The notes under the pieces are model-generated. The model had not been told where the DNA came from. It did not search any database and was given only the letters and a program-made list of their open reading frames with translations. From Byssothecium circinans (lineage: Eukaryota; Ascomycota; Dothideomycetes; Pleosporales; Massarinaceae), in contig ML976988.1 in the NCBI GenBank assembly GCA_010015675.1, positions 296,168 through 360,167 on the forward strand: 64,000 nucleotides of DNA, written 5' to 3'. Numbering within the stretch: position 1 is the first letter of the stretch; each line of letters begins with the position of its first letter. Shown here piece after piece: positions 23,566-34,900 of the stretch. A program made the position numbers and the translations under genes.

Positions 23566-24415
23566 CTACGAGATGCAAACACCACTCTTCCCATCCCTAC
23601 ATTTATGCGCCTCGGTAACGTAATTGATCGTCAGAGCGCCATGCGTCGTATCGGCATCCTCAGTCGGAGCACTGCCGCAGATGAAGCAGTTGATATTGAT
23701 GAGCTCTTGCATTTTGGCCTTGACGAGGTGGGTCTCGAGGGTGCGGCCGCTGGTCCATTGGAAGAAGGCGCACTGTTGGGCTTGGTTGTTAGTTCCGAGT
23801 ATGAAGGACGGTAGGGGAGCAGAAGACCGGGAGGGAACTAAGGAGGAGGAGGGAGGGGACGTACATTCCCAATGCTTGGGCCCTCGGGAGGCGGAACAGG
23901 CGATCTTTTCACTATCCCACCATGATTTATAGTCGGGGACTGTTTTGGTTTGTTAGATTTGGTTTCTTGTCTTTGGAAAGACTTTCCTTGGGTAACATCG
24001 AGCTGTGCGTGACAAACGTTTGATTGACACACGTGAAAAGAGGTAGAGGTGCAACTGAGAGATTTAGCATGATACCCCTCGATTATTCTTCTCTCCTGCT
24101 TCTGTTGCTGAGGTTTGTGGATGTGGACTTACCATTGTCCATGTAGGCCTTTAGCGTCTTGAGCCGCAACTTGTCATCCAACCCTACGTTTTCACACAGG
24201 CTGCAGTCCTTGCAGTTGATGCCCATGAACTTTTGCGCTTTGTTTACAGTCATATCATTTGCGTTCTCGGTGTCGTCGTGAGGGGTCTCGGTGGTGTTGG
24301 AGGGATGGGGGATATTGATGTTGACGTTGGTGTCTGCTGTGGGTGACCTGCGCTGCGGGGAAGCGACGGCGAAGTTGATAGCTCAGAAGAGGAGCGCAGA
24401 GAGTTGAACATGCAT
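23566..24415 (-). pseudogene. KP4 killer-toxin-like secreted protein gene, interrupted
   Basis: Minus strand, three exons (24415-24133, 23939-23865 and about 23780-23566) with introns of 193 and about 84 bases; frames agree across junctions. The start MHVQLSALLF looks like the beginning of a signal peptide, but an in-frame TGA at 24383-24385 follows immediately and no later ATG precedes the conserved region. Downstream, family features are intact: a GINC motif with clustered cysteines, a CAFFQWTSGRTL block, a CFICG pair and a C-terminal GALTINYV. This order matches its upstream neighbour (24730-25544) and the KP4-like family, small cysteine-rich secreted proteins; the founding member, from a smut-fungus virus, blocks calcium channels. 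Without readthrough the product is ten residues, so it is probably a recent pseudogene or stop allele. Confidence 0.7.
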
Positions 24416-24729
24416 GCTAAATACGCTACTAGTGGATGAGTAGGAATGGTGTGGTCGACGAGGGAATGAATGGTCAGTAGTAGTTTCGAGGAAGGAGGAG
24501 ACAAGAGGACAGGAGAAGATGAATAGAAGAGAAAAGAGGAAGCCCGAGCTATTAGATTGAGATTCGACTCGAAAGTCAATTGCATGCATGACGTCGGCAT
24601 ATCCTCTACCGTATGCTCGCTATCCCTGGATCCGAATGATCGACCCTGAATGCAAAAATGCTCGCGCCCTGGGCATGATATAAGGGTCAATCAAGAGTTC
24701 CCTAGCGTGTGTGTTCTTCCAACTTCCCC

Positions 24730-25544
24730 TCAAGGATGTAACACATAGTTGACTGTGAGAGCCCCATTCTCGAACAGACCATCATCTTCAGTTGCGATGG
24801 TCCCACCTACAATCTAGTCAGCCTCCCAAACACATTCCCGAGTCATCCTGATATATACATACAAATTTTGCAGTCTTTTATGATAAAGAATTGGACCGAT
24901 TTCTTGACCAGCGCAGCATCAAGGGTACGCCCGCTGGTGTGTTCGAAGAACATGCACTGTTTTTGGTGATTCTTGTGAGCACTTGACATGAACGACATTG
25001 TCGCTTGATAAAATTGTGACTTACGATGGTTGCAGGAGTGAGATCAGGGAAGGTTCCCTTTTTAAGACATGCGATATGCTCGCCGTCCCAGAATTGCTTG
25101 TAATCAGGGACTGTAGGTTGAGAGTCAGGATCAAGTTGTGGTGAGGGTGGGGATTATATTCAACAGTTTTCCTATGCGAAAGAGTGCTGGGGTATGTGTA
25201 CATACGTTTGTCCACCATGTCTTTGAACACCTTCATAGTATCCGTTTTATAGCCCTGACACCAATGATTGCCCTTGCAGTTCATGACCGGAATCGAGGTT
25301 AGAGAAGGAGGGGCCCTAGGTGCGGGTTGTGGAATGGGACATAACGGCCCGTGGCAGGCTTGAAGGGCGGTAGGATATGAATCAGCCGGCGCGATGTCGA
25401 CAATACCTATAGATATGTGTTAGGTTACATATCGATTCATGGAATAACGACGTAATAGAGTTACATACCGAGCGGCACGACTGCAGCAAAGCTGAGGGAC
25501 CAGAAGAGGGTGAGGAGATGGACCAACATGCAGAAGATGGACAT
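24730..25544 (-). CDS. KP4 killer-toxin-like small secreted protein
   Basis: Five exons on the minus strand: 25544-25469, 25406-25206, 25110-25025, 24956-24863 and 24806-24730, phases all consistent, 177 residues. A hydrophobic signal peptide (MSIFCMLVHLLTLFW..., cleavage likely after about residue 20) is followed by a proline-rich segment with two cysteines. Conserved features follow: an MNCKGNHWC cysteine pair, VPDYKQFWDGEHIAC, CMFFEHTSGRTL, KDCKICG and the C-terminal GALTVNYV. The cysteine pattern and GxLTxNYV tail are those of KP4-like proteins found in several ascomycetes, where roles in antagonism of other fungi or in plant interaction have been proposed. It is the intact upstream neighbour of the interrupted copy at 23566-24415, in the same orientation, which suggests tandem duplication. 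Activity is not inferable from sequence. Confidence 0.75.
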
Positions 25545-26295
25545 CTTGTAGACCGAAGCTGTTGAAGAGAGCAAATAGAGGATGGGCTTGGTTTATAGAG
25601 GCGGTTCTTGTCGGGTGATGTGGTGAATGCGAGCAGGGTCCCGAGACGGAGGCAGGGCAGGCGCGAGTCTTGGCGTGTAATTATCGGCACAAGTTGAGCT
25701 TCCCTAAATCGGATTCCATTTCATTTGTGAGGGAAGTGCGGTCTCTCTCGCCTGAGCACTTGTGTCAGTAATTGGGCGGCAGTCCGATGTCGAGTTCGGT
25801 AGCTCAAGATGGCAACGGCAAATGTCCAAAGCCCGTGACAGCTCTCATCTAACACATGGCCCAGTAAGTGGCTGTTCACAGGCGTACACAAGCCACAGTT
25901 TTCGGTTGTTTGAAGTACCTAGTCGGGCTTGAGGCAGAAGTGAGAAAGGTAACAAGTACAGATATTAAAAGGACAGATCTATGCTACCGAACGCTTCAGA
26001 TATATGAAACATGTAGCTATATGCCATGTGAAATGCTTAGCTTAGAGCAGACTTGAAATCGGAAGGAAGATTTGACGACTAATGGATGGCGAAAAGGGAT
26101 CGAATACCAACCCTATACTCGCTGGAGGGGAAGCAGCCGGACCGATATCTGACGAACGACAGCCTTTGAACTCCGCATAACCATGCCAATGCCGATGAGA
26201 TATTCCGCCAAATTCCAACAACGGTCTATGCACCCAGGGAGAAACTAGAGCAGTGATCTCTCGAAGCTGCGGCGATCTCATCCCAATCGCGCTCC
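25545..26295. other. Intergenic, KP4-like promoter side
   Basis: Upstream region of the intact KP4-like gene and 3' flank of the 2EXR-like gene. No gene recognised. Confidence 0.5.
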
Positions 26296-27360
26296 CTACT
26301 TGCGGATCATGTCCATACGTCCCTTCAACAACTTGCCTAGTTCTTCGCGGAACGCATCGATCTGCTCATAACCGTCGAACTGCCTCTGACGGCTCTGGTA
26401 ATACCACCAACGTCGGCGGCGCACATGATGGAACGTGCCACTAGAAACCTGAATGGCATCTATGGCTGCGTCCGTCTTGCCTTTTGCAGTCCCCACCGCC
26501 TCTAGCCAAGGAAACGCATCGCGGTAGAATTGAGTTGCGACGGCCTTTGGGTCCTGACGCCAACCCGGCGTGTCGTACATAACGAAAGTCTCGAGATTGG
26601 GGGCAATCGACATGGCCATGAAGGCAGCATGGTTGTAAGCTTTGTTTACACCACGGCCTTCACCCCAGTTGATGAGAGCGACATTCTTGAGTAGCTGCGC
26701 AGCTCGTGCACCAATGTCGACAAAGAATGAGTGCATCGTGAGGGTGTCAGCCATGTAGAAGTCATTGGCATAGAGCATTGCGCAGCCTTCTTGGTAGATT
26801 TGCTTGTTAACAGCGAGAAGCGCAGGCACGAGGGGAGCAATCTACAGAATCAGCAAAACGTGCAGCAACTATTACCAGCAGTCTCGTACCTCGGTGCATG
26901 ACTTCTCAATCGGTCGCTCCTTCTCCCTCTGATCCTCACCATTTCCCTGATCATCGGAATCGCTGTCGTTCTGCGAGTTGTTCTGAGAGGGTTGTGCACG
27001 ATAGTTGGACTCAGGAACCCGTCGAACGGTACGACGGACCTTCTTCGTTGCAGAGCACAGGTAGACGCCGACAGGATCATTGAAGCACAGGCTGTAAATG
27101 TGATTCCGGATTTCGGCAGGCAGCTCGAGGAACGGGAAGACCTTTCGCTTTGGCAGGGGCTTGGGCTTGCTCGTCTTGCGCTTCTTCGGCATTGGCGGCT
27201 CTTCGTTGTACTCTTCCATCATTTGCACGTCGTCTGCGTCCACATCGGTATCGGTATCGGCATCCTCGAAGTAATTGACGGCGGCCCTCTTGCGTTTGGA
27301 GTATCTGGAGGTCGTGGACGTGGCCGCGGCCGGGGCGGGAGCGCTCTGGACGTTCGGCAT
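26296..27360 (-). CDS. 2EXR/F-box-like domain protein of unknown function
   Basis: Two exons (27360-26890 and 26841-26296) with a 48-base intron give 338 residues. The N-terminus is basic with an acidic patch (DADTDTDVDADD) and a KPKPLPKRK stretch resembling a nuclear localisation signal. The core FPFLELPAEIRNHIYSLCF near residues 95-115 is the start of the fungal 2EXR domain, related to F-box helices. It continues after the intron as ALLAVNKQIYQEGCAMLYANDFYM. Large lineage-specific families of such proteins occur in Pezizomycotina and functions are mostly unknown. A role as a substrate adaptor is only a guess. Confidence 0.8.
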
Positions 27361-27807
27361 GCTGTGCGTGAGGTGTTGGTTTGAGCTTGGAAGATGATGA
27401 AGTGGAAGAATTGAAGGCAAGGCGCGTGTGATGGGGAAATTGAAAGAACGCGTCCGAAGACAGCTTAAATATAAACGCGTTGACGCCTGCTCAGGTGATG
27501 TTTTAATCGTCAGTGAGGGTTAGCGTAGGCAGCAAAGTGGCGGAGCAGGGGTAAAATAAGGCACCAACTCGGCGGAGCGCTCCAGAGGAAGCAAGCTCGC
27601 GCCTTCCATTGAACAATTGGAGAAGGAACGCGCTCATGGCGTCAGACACTGAATTGCGCAGCTGCAACGTGCTGAGGGCAAGTAGGACGACGTGCGGGAG
27701 GGGGTGTTGGAGACTGCCAAGGCGTAAAGGCGCTAATTTAGTTCTTTACACACATGCGCTTTCAAGGTTTGCTCGCGGATCCTTCTGAAGTGCAGAAGAC
27801 ACAGACA
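27361..27807. other. Divergent promoter region of 2EXR-like and DPH7 genes
   Basis: About 450 bases between divergent starts. No specific binding site was identified with confidence. An in-frame ATG at 27754 could extend the DPH7 product by 18 residues. Confidence 0.5.
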
Positions 27808-29080
27808 ATGGCATCGATTTCGTCGCTTCGGTCGCTTACGCTCGATCTTCCACCCAGCTGTGTGGAGTTCTGGCCATTGAACCCTCAGTATGCTGTCGTA
27901 GGCACCTACAACCTTGAAAAGCCGACCACGAACGGCGATGGTGAATTCAATGAGCCCGAGACGGAGAAGGTGGGGAAACAGAAACCTCAGGAGAGAAATG
28001 GTAGCATCGTTCTGGTGAAAGTGGTCGATGACGAAGTGTTTGCGAAGTCCCCCCGGTAACGTCTTTCATATGCTGAATTTCTCTAGAAAGATCGTGCAGA
28101 ACCTTTCAACGCCTTTTGCTATACTTGACATCCATTTTGTTCCCGGCGAGCATCCACAATCACTGTTTGGAGTGGCCTCCTCAACTGGCTCGATCGGGCT
28201 CTTCCAACTCGTTGAAGCTCGTGGCAACAGGCTCAACAATGACACAGATAACTTCACAATCCCTATCATGACCCACATCCAGACAATTGAAGTAGCAGAT
28301 CCTACGGTCCTCGTTACTGCGTTTCAGTGGCATCCTGAAAGAGGGGGATCGAATGGGAGAAATTTGATCGCTTGCCTCTCCCTTTCAAATGGGTCCATCA
28401 CCATTGGAGAAATTCAGCCCGAGTTAACCACGTCCAAGGTGACATTTGAACATGTCGGTTCTCACGACCTTGAAGCTTGGACAGTATCACTTGCACACAA
28501 CGGAACGGGGATATACTCAGGAGGGGACGATAGCTGTATGATGTTTTCGGACTTCACGGAACATATAGACACGCTCTGGCCTAAAGCTTCCAATCTTGAC
28601 CGAACACCTAAAGTTCCATGGAAGGACCAAAAGACTCATAACGCGGGCGTTACAGCGATACTGCCTCTGCATGCAACATCTTCCGAGACGCTCATCGTGA
28701 CGGGTAGCTATGACGACAGCATCCGGCTCTTCAGCGCGCCGGCAATTGGTCGAAGGAAAGTGCTCACGGAGATGAACCTGGGTGGCGGTGTGTGGCGGCT
28801 CAAACATCTGAATTCGCAAAACAATCCATCGTTCCCATCGCAAGGCGATCATCCCAATGTTCTCATACTTGCAAGCTGCATGCATGCAGGTCCACGGATT
28901 GTGAGGCTCAAGCACGGCACTGATGGAAAAGATTGGAGTTTTGAAGTATTAGCAAAATTCGAGGAGCACAAAAGCATGAACTATGGAAGCGACTGTCAAC
29001 CGTACCTGAACGATGAGGGCCAAAGAACGTTCATTACGACAAGCTTCTACGATCGCCTTCTTTGTCTGTGGAGATACTGA
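27808..29080 (+). CDS. DPH7: Diphthine methyltransferase (methylesterase), WD-repeat Dph7
   Basis: Removes the methyl ester from methylated diphthine on elongation factor 2, enabling the final amidation of diphthamide synthesis. The WD-repeat protein shows FAILDIHFVPGEH, SGGDDSCMMFSDF, HNAGVTAILPL, VTGSYDDSIRLF, LGGGVWRLKHL, LASCMHAGPRIV and the C-terminal TTSFYDRLLCLWRY, all typical of Dph7. Length is about 413 residues. The N-terminal and main frames are offset by one. Either a very short GTAACG...TAG intron (28056-28086, 31 bases) joins them, or one base was gained in the run of six C at 28049-28054. The tryptophan usual after YGSD is Cys here (MNYGSDCQPY). The ATG at 27808 (MASISSLRSL) was preferred over 27754. 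Confidence 0.88.
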
Positions 29081-29675
29081 AGGGCGTATTTTTCACAATG
29101 AGACAACTTTGTTTTATGTGCTAATATGTGTTTGAGGCAGTTTCTGCGATACAAATCTGTTTCCCCCTCAGATTAATACAATTCCTTTTTGTGTGCAATT
29201 GTAGTACCCTGAGCAAAAGAGGTCTTCAGAATCGGATGCAGAAAAAAAAACTCCAACCATAATAGTTTGGTGATCATAACTCTATACCCTTTAATATTGG
29301 AGTCTGTAGTGGCTCCAGGCCAGAATAGAGCGCTCCGAACTTATGGAGCCCACATATTATCCTTACAAACAAAATCGACAGGGACTGGATGAAAAGCAAG
29401 CTCACGTGCTCATAGGGCTGCATATTCTCGTCTCAAAGCGGTCTAGTCCGCTTGGCCCCTGGCAACACATGTGCACCCGCCGGCGTAGGCGCGCGAGTCC
29501 GACGTTTCACATTCGACTCTCGCCCCCGTCAGTGACACCCCGCTAGCAATCTACAAACCTATTTTTGAGCGTCTTTCGTCATCGTCCGGTTTCTCGCATA
29601 GCGGACTGAGGCAATACAAGCGGAATCTATTCCTACCCCCGCCAACGAGCAACAAACGCGCAAGAAGCGTATACC
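29081..29675. other. Intergenic between DPH7 and Sec2-like gene
   Basis: AT-rich 3' flank with an A9 run near 29241-29250, then the leader of the next gene. No gene seen. Confidence 0.5.
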
Positions 29676-30462
29676 ATGGCAGCCGCCGTTGCCATACCGC
29701 CTGCACCCTCGATACCTACAACAAAACACATGGCTAGCAAGACAGACAGCTGCCCGAAGTGCGGGACTGAGATTTCTGTGGATAGGAACGGTGAAGAGGC
29801 GCAGCGGCGGATCACAGAACTAGAGATGCAGGTCGAGGTGCTGAAAGAGAAGGCTACGGCAGCTGGTATGTTTGCCCATGATTCACTCTCGCCGACAGAG
29901 TCACAAGTACATGCGCTGACACACGCGACAACGTCTAGTGGATAAATGCGCCGACTTCGAGGACCAAATCCGCAGCATGCGACCACTCCCAAACGGCATC
30001 GTCCACACCGATACCTCCAACTCGCTTCAGCCCAACGGCAGACCTTCATACGAAGAACCTCGCCCTTCTACCGCAAACTCCACCAGCGCAAAACAGTCGC
30101 GCTTCTCCTTCCTCACCTCACGGCGCGGCTCGCCAGCTGCCCCCGCGATGCCCTCCGACCCCGAACTTGTTGAACAGCTGGAGAAAGAGCGCGCGCTTCG
30201 CGCCAAAGCGGAAGAGAGGGCTCGTAAAGTGGATAACGAGATTGAAGAGTTGAGCGTGCAGCTGTTTTCACAGGCGAACGAGATGGTGGCTTCGGAGCGG
30301 AAGGCTAGGGCGAAATTGGAGGCAAGAGTTGAGCAGTTGGAGAAGAAGGAGAAGGAGAAGGCGGTCAGACTGGAAAGGTTGGAGAATGCGGTGAGTAGGA
30401 TTGACCGCGTGAAAGCGTTGTTGGCGGCTCCGGCGTCGGTGTCGGGCGCAAAGAAGGACTAA
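29676..30462 (+). CDS. Short Sec2-domain coiled-coil protein, Rab-GEF related
   Basis: Exons 29676-29865 and 29939-30462 give 237 residues. The N-terminus has a CPKCGTE cysteine pair, then a helical segment. A Ser/Pro-rich linker precedes a long coiled coil (residues about 140-225): LVEQLEKERALRAKAEERA, IEELSVQLFSQANEMVASE and RKARAKLEARVEQLE. ELSVQLFxQANEMVAxER is the core of the Sec2 family, whose coiled coil catalyses nucleotide exchange on the exocytic Rab Sec4/Rab8. Yeast Sec2 is 759 residues, so this is either a short paralog or a lineage form with little more than the GEF coiled coil. Exchange activity is inferred from family membership only. Confidence 0.82.
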
Positions 30463-31992
30463 GAGGCGGTGTATAGTACGGTTCTTTGGTACCGTATCGG
30501 ACGATGCTGGATGTTTGAGGTTATTGTTCTCCCCTAGCACTTAGGGATTCCGCTGTGGGCCTTTCGACTTTCTCCTTCACGATACCCCGATACCCTTTTC
30601 CTATATTTCTACTGTCAAATTTAGCGTAACATTGGGATTCGAGAGTTTTGATACTGCACGATATGGCGTTTTGCTGCATTTTTGAGGGTATGATCTGGGT
30701 TGCATGAAGTGCGTTCATGTTTTCGATATATTCGCTTGCAATATAAGAGAATAAATGCTTTTCAACTAAGCCACGCTTTGGAGCGAAGCACTAATATCTA
30801 ATATAACTCGAACGCATACCGCGACATCGGCAGAAGATTCTCTACTTCGACTATGGCCCCACTGTCTACATGTAGTTGGTTGTGTAGACCCAGTCCAACG
30901 GCACCCATGTGGGAAGTTAAAATACAGTAATGCACATACGACATGTGGTGTACTAGCTGAACGCTCATACTGGAGTGCCAATGGGGACGCGTAGGAGTCA
31001 TTACCGCAATGTATGATGCAGTTGTTTCTACACGCGTTAAGCATGCAACATGCTTGTGGTTGATATTACGTGTTCTACCACCGATCGATCACTAGTGTAG
31101 TCGACTACACAGAGACTTGACTCTTGATTATTACTCGGCTCCAGACGCCGGCCACAAGCGACCATCGATCAGCTACTTAGACTGAGTTTTAGTTTCAGTG
31201 TGTGAAACCGAAGAGAAAGCCACATGTTCTGTTCTGCCGAAACCTGGTGGAGCTCCCGAGGCATGAGCTGCTGCTGGCCAGTTTGATCTATTCCGCGATG
31301 AGGTTTCAAGATGTTCATGTTCATGTTCATGGTCATGAAAGAAAGACATGCCATCGGCTTTCACAGCAGACGGATGACAAAGGCCGTCTACAGCCAGGGC
31401 CCCTGAACAAGGTGGGCCTATCAATTCCCCGACCGCGCTCCAACCCCTTTTATCGACACGGCCTGTTCAAATGTCAATGGTCGCCTCCATCAGCTAAGCA
31501 CGGGCCTGCTTGTTTCAGCATCGCTGGGTTGGTCTTTCCCGGATTGCACCCCGAAATAATTACATCCACAACACCAGCCCGCCGACAACACGACCACGCG
31601 AAGACTCGACGCCCGCGCTGTCGCCGTGTACGAACATTCTGGTGTCTGTGTCGCCCTCTCCTTCTGCTCGGATCGACGCCGCTTTCCCACCGCCGCGCCC
31701 CCAGTGGCTGGATCCTTGAAACCCTCCATCAGCGCCGCTCTCCCGCACTCCGCAGCGCCGTCCGCTCTTTCCAGACACGATACTTACGACCAAACTGCAT
31801 GCGCAACGCTGCCCACCCGCTGGACGATTTCCACTCCTTAACCATCCACCATTTTTTCTTTGGGTGCACACGATACCCTCGCCAACGCCCTCGTCACGCC
31901 CTCACCCCTCGCCGCAATTGGCTTGGCGATCATCGACGACAGGCGCGAATACAGCTTCTCAGACGGCAGTGCTTGGATTGGGGACATGAGCC
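30463..31992. other. Intergenic gap upstream of SH3 gene
   Basis: No gene recognised. Contains a 16-base perfect palindrome (listed separately), a TGTTCA repeat at about 31312-31332 and pyrimidine-rich sequence from 31550 on, probably the long leader of the SH3 gene. Confidence 0.5.
31095..31110. repeat. 16-base perfect palindrome
   Basis: GTGTAGTCGACTACAC is its own reverse complement. It directly overlaps a smaller palindrome CACTAGTG (31090-31097) and lies next to CGATCGATC. This could be a dimeric transcription-factor site; no known factor is assigned. Confidence 0.5.
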
Positions 31993-34900
31993 ATGACGCG
32001 CCCGCAAATCGTCAGAGCTGGTATGCTTGCCATCGCAATATGGTGCGGAATCGGCCACTATACTGACATTGGTGGACTATAGACACGCTGGACCTCCAGG
32101 ACAAAACCTCCCCAACTGCGGCCGACCACTCCCAGCACCCCTCACCCGCGCCCCTTGGAGTTGGGCCTGCTGCTCCCCACCAAGAAGCATCCCTTCGTCG
32201 CGTAGATGACGAGCGCTCGAACGAAGAGAAGGCACTTCAAAATGGCTGGAATGAGGCCAATGGGCGCGACGACGGAGGGTCCGATGATGAGCGCACAAAT
32301 GGGCAGATTGGCAATGGAGGCGACAGCGCTGCCGTTCGCCTCAATGGAGGTATAAGCGGCGAGGGCGACGATTCGGAAATGGCAGACGCAGATGTGGACG
32401 ATGATTTAGACGACATGGACCGCATATCGAGCTCGCCCTCGATCAGTGATGGTGGGTGCTCTTTACCTTCTCATTCCATAAACTGGCCAGAGGAAAGGAC
32501 TTCGAGTCCAAACTCTACGCCCATATCCTCTCCTCTGGAGTCCGCACAAGAGTGCGACTCCTCGTCTCCTTATTCCGAAACACCCATACATTTCCCTTTG
32601 GCTGTATTCGCCGCTCGAAGACCACGTGGAGTCCCAGCTGGCGTAGATACAGAATCTCCTTATCGATTGTCTCCTACTTCATCGTCATTTCATTTCACCC
32701 AAAATAGCAACACAACACAGTCAGCGGATCATCATCGTGGTGAGTATACCTGGCCAAGGACCACCAACGGATTGACCATTGGCACCACCGCCGATGAGGA
32801 AAGTCGCAAAGTCAGCCCCCGGACCCAACATCTGCTCGCGGTGGAGCAGCGCCTACGGAATATGCGACAGGACTCGGAGATGTCGCTAATGTCTGAACTG
32901 GATCCCGATGCCGTGCAGGCTATGCTAGCACCACTTCCCAACCCTTTCGTGAACCAAACAGAAGACCCATTGAAAGATTCTAGGGTTAGAAGCCCGCTGT
33001 CTGGAACCACGGACGAGATGGAAGAATCCCCTTCTGAAGGTATTGAAGACGATTCCTGGACCACCGATAGCGATGCCGATAGCTGGGACCAAGATCTGGA
33101 TAACGATGATGACTCCAGCGACGTTTTCTTTTCACAAGACTCTCGTTTTGTCGACTCAGGCTGGGGCGGCATGTGCTTACAAGACTTAGAGGACATTGAT
33201 TTTGAATTCGTCTACGCCCTTCACACTTTTGTAGCGACTGTTGAAGGCCAGGCGAGTTGTTCCTTTCTTACTGGTCCGTGGCATCGCTAATATCATTAGG
33301 CCAATGCAACAAAAGGTGACACAATGGTTCTGCTTGACGACAGCAACAGCTACTGGTGGCTAGTGCGTGTTGTCAAAGACAGCTCAATCGGTACGTGAAA
33401 CAAAACAGCACCATCACCATGCATGTACTTATACGTCGCGTAGGGTATCTGCCTGCGGAACACATTGAGACACCCACCGAACGACTGGCACGCTTAAACA
33501 AACATCGAAACATCGACCTTTCTGCCACAATGCTGGGTGATACGGCAGAAAAGACGAAGAATCCATTGAAGAAAGCTATGCGACGACGTCACGCTAAAGC
33601 GGTTACATGGGGCGAAAACATTACTGTTGAAGCTTCCGACTACGACTACTCTTCCGACGAAGGCGGTGATGAGGAGCTTTTCGGCGGTGCAGATCCGAAT
33701 GACGGTCAAGCCCAGCAGCAGGAACAGCAGCAGCAGACACAATCTGAGAAGAAAGAGTCGGAATCAGACGAAGGTCTAAAGGTTCAACCTTTGAACGTCA
33801 ACGGCACCGGAGGCGATACTAATAATAAGAACGACGCCGAAGGTAAAAATGACGTTGATGCTGCAGACAAGGGCGAGGAGGAGAAGCTGAAGAACAGTGA
33901 CGAAAGTTTGGATCGCCCATTAGATCCCAAAGTGTCACGGAACGGTACATTGCGAAACACAGATTCGTTTTTCAAGGATGAGAGTACAGAAACGCGGAAG
34001 ATCACTCTCACACCGAACTTGCTGCGCGACGACTCGAGCAACTCTACAACTGGCTCACGAGAGAGGGGACCTAGCCTCGAAAGTCTGGAGAAGAATGGGT
34101 TTGCGGACAAGGTCAAGGACGATAAGAAGAAGAAAGAGAAGAAATCGGGCATGCTCAGCGGGTTGTTCAAGCGCAAAGACAAGAAAACTAAGGGCAGCCT
34201 GGACTCGATTGATAGCGATGCTGAAAAGCAATCGGAAGAGTTTGGACGCAATTCGCCACAATCGAAGCCGTCAGATGACCTGGAGCGCACTTCGTCGGAG
34301 CAAGGAGCTGGTCCACAGAGGCAAGCAAGTAAAGGCAAATTACAAAAGCCTCAACGCCCAAGAGAAGAATCACCGTCAAAGGCGAAGGGCATCCTGAAAA
34401 CTGACAGTCCGGAACCCCCAGCCGTACAAGCCCCCGCTGTAAAGGAACCATCTAGTGGCAAGCCTACTACGCAATCAACGTCCACAATGCGGTTAGTGTC
34501 TCCAGAGAAGGAAGATGCATCAAAAACAACCCTTGAGGAACGTGAACGCGCTTTCTCTCCAGATAACCGCTCTCGTGCGAATGCAGCAGCATCCAAACTC
34601 AACCCCATCAACATGCTCAAGCCTCAGCAGAATGGGGAGCCGCGCCCGGAGAAAGTTAAGAAAGCCAAACAGCGAGTTCAGCTGGATGACTTTGATTCGG
34701 AGGACGAGGCGCAAGCGAATCCATTTGCCGACCCTGGCAAGCAGGCGCAGACATCGAAGCCCAGCGAACCGGAAGCATCGGGACGGCTTTCTGAATCGCC
34801 AGTGCATGTATCGGCTGCCGACGCGCAGCCACCAAGCAAGGGAACTGCGCAAGAGAAGGAAAAGGATGCAGAAACGGATTTGCATCCCCCAGGTCTCACT

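Noticed and set aside
21891..25544. Secondary-metabolite cluster around the GGPP synthase
   Set aside because: No cyclase, P450, oxidoreductase or polyketide/peptide synthetase lies nearby; neighbours are a LIM protein and KP4-like genes.
31202..31860. Plus-strand frames upstream of the SH3 gene
   Set aside because: Low-complexity Pro/Arg composition, no motif, no splice structure linking them to the SH3 gene; more likely leader or promoter.
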